A stretch of DNA of 64,000 nt, taken from contig CAWBCR010000017.1 in assembly GCA_963787375.1 (NCBI GenBank), positions 248,001 to 312,000 on the forward strand, in the 5' to 3' direction. Both the position numbers and the translations under genes were made by a program. The notes below the pieces were generated by a model that was not told the DNA's origin, searched no databases, and saw only the letters and a list, made by a program, of their open reading frames with translations. The stretch comes from CAWBCR01 sp963787375. Its GTDB lineage: Bacteria > Chloroflexota > Anaerolineae > Aggregatilineales > UBA3940. How positions within the stretch are numbered: position 1 is the first letter of the stretch; each line of letters opens with the position of its first letter. Below are positions 18,134 to 24,739 of this stretch, piece by piece.

Positions 18134-19024
18134 ATGGCTGACCTTTCAGTTACCCTGGTGCTTCCTGCTGGCGGTGCGCGTACCGCCGAGGTGCCCGATG
18201 ACGTCGCTGTGCGCGAGCTGATGCCGGAGCTTGTCGCCGCGCTGGAGCTTCCGACGGTTGGCCCGGATGGCCGCCCGATGGGCTACCGCGTCGACAGCAA
18301 GGCGCTGGGCCGCGAGCTGACCGAAGACGAGACGCTGGCTGCCGCCGGCGTGCCGCCGGACGACCGCCTGATTATCACCGCCGACATCACGGCGGGCGCG
18401 TCGCTCTCTGAGAGTCCGCGTATGCGCCGCCTGCGGGCCGACCACCAGCGCATGATGGAGTTGGACGCCCGCAGCGACCTGATCGACGTTAAAGTTCTTG
18501 ATGCGCCGCGCGGCGCGCCACCTGAGCGTTATCTGGTCACGTTCAAGGTGAACAGCGTCATTGGTGTTGACAAACGCGGCAACCCCAGGATGGGCAAAAA
18601 GCATCAGGTTGAGATCTACCTGCACAGCGACTATCCACAGCGCTGGCCGGGACTCAAATGGCTGACACCGATCTGGCACCCCAACATCAACCATGCCAAC
18701 GGCAGCGTGTGCATCGACGCCGCCTGGTGGGGTGCGGCCCGCGCGCTGGACCGGCTGGTGATCATGATGGGCGAGATGCTGGAATACAAGAACTTCCACG
18801 ACGACCCGACCAAACCGCCGTTCCCGTGGGACAAAGAGGCGGCGGCCTGGTGCCGCGATTTTCGCCGGGCTAACCCTGACTTCTTCCCCACCGACAAACG
18901 CGAGCTGCTGCGCCCGGAGCGCGTCAAGCTTAACCCGGACAGCGACAAGCGGTCCAGCGGTAAGCAGATCAAGCTGGGGGGCAGCAGCGCGCGTAAGTCC
19001 CCGCGCGTGAAGCTCAAGAAATGA
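18134..19024 (+). CDS. Ubl-E2 fusion: ubiquitin-like domain joined to E2 conjugating enzyme
   Basis: 296 residues. Residues 1-88 are a Ubl domain about three-quarters identical to the free Ubl encoded next. Residues 95-250 are a UBC fold: HPN at 182-184, then INHANGSVCI with catalytic Cys193. This active site is strikingly close to eukaryotic E2s. The basic tail has RVKL (263-266), QIKL (278-281) and PRVKL (290-294). Expected role: accept the activated Ubl from the E1 and pass it to targets, perhaps with the RING-like protein. The fused Ubl may act as a built-in acceptor, a chain primer or a docking module; which one is unknown. Confidence 0.92.
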   Translation: MADLSVTLVLPAGGARTAEVPDDVAVRELMPELVAALELPTVGPDGRPMGYRVDSKALGRELTEDETLAAAGVPPDDRLIITADITAGASLSESPRMRRLRADHQRMMELDARSDLIDVKVLDAPRGAPPERYLVTFKVNSVIGVDKRGNPRMGKKHQVEIYLHSDYPQRWPGLKWLTPIWHPNINHANGSVCIDAAWWGAARALDRLVIMMGEMLEYKNFHDDPTKPPFPWDKEAAAWCRDFRRANPDFFPTDKRELLRPERVKLNPDSDKRSSGKQIKLGGSSARKSPRVKLKK

Positions 19025-19073
19025 CACGTTAATTGTATCGACAGGGATTTATCAAGAGAAGCGAGGTGACGAC

Positions 19074-19340
19074 ATGGCAGATAAAGCTGTAACGATGGTG
19101 CTTCCGGCCGGCGGCGCGCAGAACGCCGAGGTGCCGGACGACGTACCGGTGAATGAGCTGCTTCCCGAGCTGGTCTCGACTCTGGAACTGCCGACCACCG
19201 GGCCGGATGGCCGCCCGATGAACTATCGGATGGACAGCAAAGCCCTGGGGCGTGAGCTGCAGGACGAAGAGACGCTGGGCAGCGCCGGCGTGCCGGACAA
19301 CGATCGGCTGATGCTCACCGCCGACATCACAGCCGGGTGA
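19074..19340 (+). CDS. Free ubiquitin-like modifier
   Basis: 88 residues with a beta-grasp pattern (VTMVLPAGG, EVPDDVPVNELLPELV, DRLMLTADI) and conserved SKALGREL. It ends in TADITAG, a single exposed glycine after alanine rather than the usual Gly-Gly, and has no extension to trim. The same residues form the join to the E2 in the neighbouring fusion, so the two arose by duplication. Expected role: the protein conjugated by this operon. The conserved Ubl core is YukD/T7SS-like. It has no lysine in the C-terminal half apart from Lys56. Confidence 0.85.
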   Translation: MADKAVTMVLPAGGAQNAEVPDDVPVNELLPELVSTLELPTTGPDGRPMNYRMDSKALGRELQDEETLGSAGVPDNDRLMLTADITAG

Positions 19341-19394
19341 CTGTCAGACCACAGGGGGCAGGCTGCACCTGCCCCCTGCCCCGGAGGTGATAGG

Positions 19395-20534
19395 ATGGAC
19401 AGCCACCAGACGCCGGACTTTGCGCTTGCGATCCGGCCCTTGCAGACACAGCAGATCGCGCCCGTTGTGTACGATCTCAACGGCGCGTCGATTGAGATCG
19501 GCTCGGCGGAGAACAACCACATCGTTCTCGACGGGGACGGCGTCGCGCCCTTCCACCTTGCCATCCGGCAGGTCGGCGAGCGGCTGTATGTGCTGGTCGA
19601 TCAGCTTGTGGCAGCGCGGAGCGGCGAGACGATCTGGCTTGAGCCTCGCCAGGGTGACCGTTTCTTCTGCCCGCAGCACGGCGAGGTCGCCCAGGGACAG
19701 CCGGATGGCCTGTGTCCACTGTGCGGCGACAGCCGCGCGCTGTGGCTGCTGCGCCCGCTGCGCGCAGGGGACGTGTTCCCCATTGGCGTGAGCTTCGAAG
19801 CCAGCATCCTCAGCCAGGGCAGAGCCCGGACTGCCGCGCCGCAGGACGAGCCAATAACCCCGTCGCCCTGGCCGGATAGTGATTGGCTCCAGCATCCACC
19901 GCAGCCTGAACCGGCTGTCGTGCTGGCGCAGGACGATCACGTCTTCGCGGAGCGTGCATATCCGCTGGACAACTCAAATCTGTGGCTGTGGAGCCCACCC
20001 GAATCGCCGCTGCCGGTCTTCATGCATCAGCGAGTCACCCGCTTTGTGACGCGCCATGCCTGCGATAACCTCAACCGCGAGATCGGCGGGGTGCTGCTGG
20101 GGCAGGTCTATCACGACCCGCGTGACGGGGTTGAGTACCCGGTCATCACGCACGCCATCGCCGCGCGCTTCGCCACCGAGGCGCGCGGGCACCTCACCTT
20201 CACCCGCGAAACGTGGCTCGACATTAACACGCAGCGCGACGAGCGATACCCTGATAAGCGCATCGTGGGCTGGTATCATACCCATCCGGGGCTCGACATC
20301 TTCCTCTCGCATTGGGACCTGTTCATCCACCGTAACTTTTTCACCGAGCCCTGGCAGGTGGCGCTGGTCATCGACCCGCAGCAGCAGGCCGCCGGGTTCT
20401 TCGTGTGGTCGGACGATGACATCCTCGACCCACAGCGACCGCACCGGCTGTTTCGCATCGCGGAGCCGGACGAAGGAGCTGACAGTGAGCGGCGTGCGCG
20501 GGTGCGCATCAAGCTCGGGGAGGTGGTGGGTTGA
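19395..20534 (+). CDS. FHA-like/zinc-ribbon/JAB (JAMM) metalloprotease
   Basis: 379 residues. The N-terminal ~85 residues look like an FHA or FHA-like domain (SIEIGSAENNHIVLDG...PFHLAI). A small zinc site follows (Cys92, His95, Cys107, Cys110). The C-terminal JAB domain has Glu229, His295, His297, Ser305 and Asp308 in the exact HxH-x7-S-x2-D pattern. The family cuts isopeptide bonds after ubiquitin-like proteins. The tail RVRIKL is near the PRV[RK]L motif of its neighbours. GGAGGTGATAGG is an unusually good ribosome site. The FHA-like part would let phosphorylation direct it. Confidence 0.88.
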   Translation: MDSHQTPDFALAIRPLQTQQIAPVVYDLNGASIEIGSAENNHIVLDGDGVAPFHLAIRQVGERLYVLVDQLVAARSGETIWLEPRQGDRFFCPQHGEVAQGQPDGLCPLCGDSRALWLLRPLRAGDVFPIGVSFEASILSQGRARTAAPQDEPITPSPWPDSDWLQHPPQPEPAVVLAQDDHVFAERAYPLDNSNLWLWSPPESPLPVFMHQRVTRFVTRHACDNLNREIGGVLLGQVYHDPRDGVEYPVITHAIAARFATEARGHLTFTRETWLDINTQRDERYPDKRIVGWYHTHPGLDIFLSHWDLFIHRNFFTEPWQVALVIDPQQQAAGFFVWSDDDILDPQRPHRLFRIAEPDEGADSERRARVRIKLGEVVG

Positions 20535-21226
20535 GCGCAATTCGTGTGGTCATCAAAGGCAGCGCGACGCCTGCAGTGGAAACCCGGCCCACCCCGGTTG
20601 ACCGGGCGCGGCGCTGGCAGTCACCTTACGAGGGTGGGCAGCTCCACGGCTGGCCGGCAATCTTCCTGTCGCAGGCGGCTTACCGACAGATCCGTGACCA
20701 TACTCACAGCGATGTGCGCCACGAGGTCGGCGGGATGCTGGTCGGCCATCATTTGCAGACGCCGGAAGGCGGGTCTTACATCATTGTCGAGGCGGCGATG
20801 CCTGCTTACCACGTCAGGCACAGCAGTGCGCACCTGACCTTCACGACAGCCACGCTGAACGACCTGCTGAACCGGCTCGGCGAGCAGCACCCGGACCAGC
20901 AGATCGTCGGCTGGTACCATACCCATCCGGGGCTGTCGATCTTCATGTCTTCGATGGACGTGTGGCTGCACCGGCACTTCTTCCCGGAGCCGTGGCACGT
21001 GGCGCTGGTCATCGACCCGCTGGCCGAACAGGCTGGTTTCTTTCGCTATCGCGATGGGGGGCACGATTATCTGCACCCGGAGCGTTATGTTGGTTTCTAC
21101 GAGGTGCTCGACGAGAAAGCAGGCAGTGTGATCGCGTGGCGCAATCTGTTCCCTGATAGGCAGAGCCAAACAGGTGCGTTGGAAGGTTCTGGGGATAAGG
21201 TGGAGGATTTGAACAATGAGCCGTAA
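20531..21226 (+). CDS. JAB (JAMM) metalloprotease
   Basis: 231 residues with a complete catalytic set: Glu65 (EVGGMLVG), His130, His132, Ser140, Asp143 (HTHPGLSIFMSSMD). It has no FHA or zinc part. The start is a TTG that overlaps the preceding stop (TTGA); no ATG is available. As with the gene before, deconjugation or trimming of the Ubl is expected. Two intact JAB enzymes in one operon suggest separate tasks, for example removal from targets versus cleavage of chains. Confidence 0.88.
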   Translation: MSAIRVVIKGSATPAVETRPTPVDRARRWQSPYEGGQLHGWPAIFLSQAAYRQIRDHTHSDVRHEVGGMLVGHHLQTPEGGSYIIVEAAMPAYHVRHSSAHLTFTTATLNDLLNRLGEQHPDQQIVGWYHTHPGLSIFMSSMDVWLHRHFFPEPWHVALVIDPLAEQAGFFRYRDGGHDYLHPERYVGFYEVLDEKAGSVIAWRNLFPDRQSQTGALEGSGDKVEDLNNEP

Positions 21227-22076
21227 TCTGCGACTGTACTATTACACCATTCTGGGCGCGATGGGCGGCCTGGTGGCCTGGCGTCTGGCCGATCTGGTTG
21301 GCTTTCGTGATCGTCCCAGCGTATATGTGAGCGACATCCTGCTCGGCGCGACCGTCGGGCTGAGCATCGGCTTTCTGATCGGCCTGGCAGAGGGCATCCT
21401 ATCTCGCTCTGTTCTGCGTGGGCTGCGCGCCGGGTTGTTTGGAGGGCTGGTGGGGCTGGTGGCGGGCGCAGTCGCGCTGCCGCTGGGCGAGCTGGTCTTC
21501 GTCAGGATTGGCAATCAGGTGATTGGCCGGGCCGTGGGCTGGGCGATCTTCGGTGCGCTGATCGGGCTGGCCGATAACGTCATGGGCGGCAGCCAGATGT
21601 GGAAAGGCGCGCTGGGCGGCCTGATCGGCGGCACGGTGGGCGGCATTCTACTAGAGGTGGTTTTCCAGCGATTCAGCAACCCACTGGTCGGCAAGGTGGC
21701 CGGCCTGATGCTGCTCGGCGCGGCTATTGGCGTTTTCACCGCGCTGATCGTCGTGGCGCTGTCGAGGGCCTGGCTGGAGGTCAAGACCGGCAAGCTGCAA
21801 GGCACCGAGTTTATCCTCGACAAGTTCATGCGTGAGGACAGCCACGCGGCCATCCTGGGCAGCAACGTGCTCAAGAGTGATATCGCGCTGCCCGACCCGG
21901 ACATCGCGCCCCAGCACGCCCGCATCAAGGGGGCCGGCACACATTTCACCCTGCAGGATATGAGTGTGGGCACGGGCACGTTCGTCAACGGCAAGAAAAT
22001 CGAGATGCACCGGCTCAGCGACCGCCAGACGATCCGTATGGGCAGCACCGAGCTGGTTTATCACGAGAGAAGGTGA
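21216..22076 (+). CDS. Polytopic Gly-rich membrane protein with C-terminal FHA domain
   Basis: 286 residues. About six glycine-rich membrane segments (residues 5-185), then a cytoplasmic FHA domain (about 200-285: SDIALPDPDIAPQHARI, GTGTFVNGKKI, IRMGSTELVYHERR). The usual GR is replaced by LGSN, so phosphothreonine binding may be weaker. Its start lies inside the previous gene (11-base overlap). The channel-like, glycine-packed membrane part is the only polytopic candidate for a secretion pore in the locus; that is speculation. Confidence 0.8.
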   Translation: MSRNLRLYYYTILGAMGGLVAWRLADLVGFRDRPSVYVSDILLGATVGLSIGFLIGLAEGILSRSVLRGLRAGLFGGLVGLVAGAVALPLGELVFVRIGNQVIGRAVGWAIFGALIGLADNVMGGSQMWKGALGGLIGGTVGGILLEVVFQRFSNPLVGKVAGLMLLGAAIGVFTALIVVALSRAWLEVKTGKLQGTEFILDKFMREDSHAAILGSNVLKSDIALPDPDIAPQHARIKGAGTHFTLQDMSVGTGTFVNGKKIEMHRLSDRQTIRMGSTELVYHERR

Positions 22077-22079
22077 GCG

Positions 22080-23261
22080 ATGGCTAAACATGCTGTACTG
22101 GTAAAACTCGCAGGCATGGCGCTGGGGTTGGTTTTGTCTGCTGGTATGGCCGCGCCGGCGCTCGCCCAGGACGCGCAGGCAGGCTCGTACACGACCCAGG
22201 TGGTGCAGGTCGACACGTCCAACTTCCCTGAGGTGAGCGTGTGGGTGTCAGTCACCGATGCGCAGGGTAACCCGGTCCGCACGCTGCCCCCGGCGGCCTT
22301 CAGCCTGTCTGAGAACGGCCAGCCGGTCGAGATCAAGCAGGTCTACCAGGCGGGCGAGCAAGGGCCTGTCACGACGGTGCTGGCTATCGACCGCAGCGGC
22401 AGCATGAACGACGTCGGCAAGCTGGCGGCGGCCAAGGAGGCGGCGAAAGCCTATGTCGACCTGATGCGGCCCGAAGACGCTACAGGCATCGTCGCCTTCA
22501 ACACCCAGGTCGACGTCGTCCAACCCATCATCCACGACAAGGCGGCGCTGGACCAGGCCATCGATGGCATCACGGCCTACAACGATACCGCTATGTACGA
22601 CGCGCTGGCTGCCTCAGCCGATCTGCTGAAAGGGGTGGATGGCCGGCGGGCCATCATCGTTCTAAGCGATGGGCTGGACAACCGCAGCACACACACGGCG
22701 CAGGACATCCTCGCCAGCCTTGACCAGACACAGGTCAGCGTGTACGCCGTGGGGCTGGGCGATCCCTCGCTGGGCACCAGTTCGACGTCGGGCATCAACG
22801 AGGACGCGCTGCGGGCCATCGCCGACAAATCACATGGAACCTACACCTTCGAACCGGATCCCTCTGCCCTGAGCCAGCTTTATGCACAGACTTCGCAGCG
22901 GCTTCAGAACGAATACCGCCTGACGTACGTCTCGCCGAGCCCGCTATATAATGGCGTTCGCCGCGACATACAGGTGCAGGTCGCGCAGGGGGGCGTCACG
23001 ACTCAAACCGGCTACAATCCCGGCGGTGTGCTGCCTGAGACGGCCACCTCGCTGCCCTGGCCAATCTTCGGGGCGCTGCTGGCCGGGTTGGTCGTGCTGC
23101 TGATCCTGCCGGATGCCATCCGTGCAGTAACGGGCGCGCGCCATCCGGGTGGGCAGCGCCGCGGCAAGAGCCGGGTCAAGCTGGTCGATGGGGCGTCCAA
23201 ACAGAAGAAAAAAGGGTCGAGTGGCAAGCCGCGCGTCCGCCTGCATGATCGCGAAGCGTGA
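22080..23261 (+). CDS. Secreted/membrane VWA-domain protein with basic cytoplasmic tail
   Basis: 393 residues. A signal peptide (cleavage near PALAQDAQA), an extracellular VWA domain with intact MIDAS (DRSGSMN), one membrane helix near residue 325-345, and a cytoplasmic basic tail containing SRVKL (364-368) and PRVRL (384-388). The tail motif matches the E1 and E2 tails. It may bring the conjugation enzymes to the membrane. It starts 3 bases after the previous stop and a strong hairpin follows, so it closes the operon. Confidence 0.88.
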   Translation: MAKHAVLVKLAGMALGLVLSAGMAAPALAQDAQAGSYTTQVVQVDTSNFPEVSVWVSVTDAQGNPVRTLPPAAFSLSENGQPVEIKQVYQAGEQGPVTTVLAIDRSGSMNDVGKLAAAKEAAKAYVDLMRPEDATGIVAFNTQVDVVQPIIHDKAALDQAIDGITAYNDTAMYDALAASADLLKGVDGRRAIIVLSDGLDNRSTHTAQDILASLDQTQVSVYAVGLGDPSLGTSSTSGINEDALRAIADKSHGTYTFEPDPSALSQLYAQTSQRLQNEYRLTYVSPSPLYNGVRRDIQVQVAQGGVTTQTGYNPGGVLPETATSLPWPIFGALLAGLVVLLILPDAIRAVTGARHPGGQRRGKSRVKLVDGASKQKKKGSSGKPRVRLHDREA

Positions 23262-23282
23262 CCTCCTGACGGTGTAGGACAA

Positions 23283-23314
23283 CGGGAGCAGGCGCTATGT
23301 TGCGCCTGCTCCCG
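23283..23314. terminator. Strong hairpin between convergent genes, two-way terminator
   Basis: A perfect 13-base stem (CGGGAGCAGGCGC) with a TATGTT loop lies between the VWA gene (plus) and thrC (minus). It marks the end of the ubiquitin-like operon. Confidence 0.75.
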
Positions 23315-23336
23315 CTTTCGTTGTCGCATCCGGGCG

Positions 23337-24527
23337 TCAGGATAGTATATCCAGGTACTTCATACCTGTTCCGGTGTTGAACAGGACTACCCGCTCGTCC
23401 GGCGCGATCCAACCTCTGGCAGCCAGAACCTGCGCCGCAGCGACCGTCGCTGCCCCTTCCGGCGCGGCGAAGATGCCCTCAGCGGCAGCCAGTTGCCGTT
23501 GAGCGTGGAGGATTGCCTCGTCCGTCACGGCGATAGCCGTCCCGCTGCTCTCGCGCAGCGCAGACAGGATCAGTCGGTCGCCAACCGCCGAGGGGACGCG
23601 CAGCCCGGCGGCGATGGTCTCGGCGTGCTCCCAGAACGCGGCCTGCTCCGCACCTTCTTCGAAAGCCCGCACCATCGGCGCGCAGCCGGTCGACTGGACG
23701 ACGACCATGCGTGGGCGCGCATCGCCGATCCAGCCCAGGCGGCCCATCTCCGCAAACGCCTTCCACATGCCGATCAGCCCGGTGCCCCCGCCGGTGGGGT
23801 AGATGACCACGTCCGGCAGATCCCAGGGACCCTCGACACGGGCTGCGAACTGGAGCGCCAGCTCGTAGCCCATCGTTTTTTTGCCCTCAACCCGGTATGG
23901 CTCCTTCAGCGTCGAGACGTCAAACCAGCCGTGGGCTGTGGCCGCCTCCTGCGAGGCTCGTCCGGCGTCGCTGATCACGCCGTCCACCAGCACGAGGTCC
24001 GCCCCACATATCCGGACCTCCTCGATGTTGACGCGCGGCGCGTCTTTCGGCATGAAAACGTGCGCTGGTTTTCCGGCATGCGCTGCGTAGGCGGCCAGCG
24101 CGCCGCCGGCGTTGCCAGCCGTCGGGATGGTGAACGCCTCGACACCCAACTCAACCGCCCGCGACACCGCCACGCACAGCCCGCGCGCCTTGAACGTCCC
24201 GGTGGGGTTCAGGCTCTCGTCTTTGACATACAGGCGGCTCAAGCCGATCTGCTCGCCCATCGTCCGCGTGTGGATCAGCGGCGTGTCGCCTTCGCCCAGC
24301 GTCACGATATGGGCCGGGTCGCGGATTGGCAGCACTTCGCGCCAGCGCCACAACGCGCCGGGCCGCGCGGCTATCTCGGCGGGCGTGACGGACTTTGCCA
24401 CTGCGTCCAGGTCATAGCGCGCCAGCAACGGCGCGCCGCATGCCGGGCACAGCCGCTGCAGGGTGTCGGCGTCATAGGTTTTTGAGCAGTGCGAGCATTC
24501 CAGATGCGTCAGGGCGCTGTCTGCCAT
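23337..24527 (-). CDS. thrC: Threonine synthase
   Basis: 396 residues, PLP-dependent. An N-terminal four-cysteine zinc ribbon (Cys11, Cys14, Cys27, Cys30), the PLP lysine Lys113 in NPTGTFKARG, and the phosphate loop TGGGTGLIG. Converts O-phosphohomoserine to threonine. A related threonine dehydratase is less likely given the zinc ribbon and overall length. It sits alone on the minus strand between the two halves of the secretion/Ubl locus, with hairpins on both sides, so it looks unrelated to its neighbours. Confidence 0.85.
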   Translation of the reverse strand: MADSALTHLECSHCSKTYDADTLQRLCPACGAPLLARYDLDAVAKSVTPAEIAARPGALWRWREVLPIRDPAHIVTLGEGDTPLIHTRTMGEQIGLSRLYVKDESLNPTGTFKARGLCVAVSRAVELGVEAFTIPTAGNAGGALAAYAAHAGKPAHVFMPKDAPRVNIEEVRICGADLVLVDGVISDAGRASQEAATAHGWFDVSTLKEPYRVEGKKTMGYELALQFAARVEGPWDLPDVVIYPTGGGTGLIGMWKAFAEMGRLGWIGDARPRMVVVQSTGCAPMVRAFEEGAEQAAFWEHAETIAAGLRVPSAVGDRLILSALRESSGTAIAVTDEAILHAQRQLAAAEGIFAAPEGAATVAAAQVLAARGWIAPDERVVLFNTGTGMKYLDILS

Positions 24528-24604
24528 TCAGATGTCTGCCTTCCAGCTTTGATCTGTAACATGTGGGGGATATGGTAACGCGTTTCCTGCTTCGGCCCAC
24601 ATTC

Positions 24605-24639
24605 GCGCCACCCCTGGAGCTATCCGCCAGGGGTGGCGC
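24605..24639 (-). terminator. Hairpin downstream of the VWA-FHA gene
   Basis: Stem GCGCCACCCCTGG with its exact complement and a 9-base loop, between the VWA-FHA stop and thrC on the minus strand. It probably ends the VWA-FHA transcript. Nothing else is visible in 24528-24739. Confidence 0.55.
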
Positions 24640-24739
24640 GGCACGGTTCTCGATAAAGGGCAGGCGGCATCAATCCGGGGGTGGCGCGGAATCCAGCCAG
24701 GAGAATACGAATGCCGGGCGGGCAGGTCGGCATTGCAGC

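Noticed and set aside
15557..23261. CBASS- or Bil-type antiviral operon
   Set aside because: E1, E2 and JAB occur there too, but there is no nucleotide cyclase or effector here, and the FHA, VWA, WXG100 and EccC neighbours point to the type VII-linked class.
15557..23261. Pup-proteasome system
   Set aside because: No Pup-like disordered protein, PafA/Dop ligase or proteasome genes; the modifier is beta-grasp with an E1/E2 pair.
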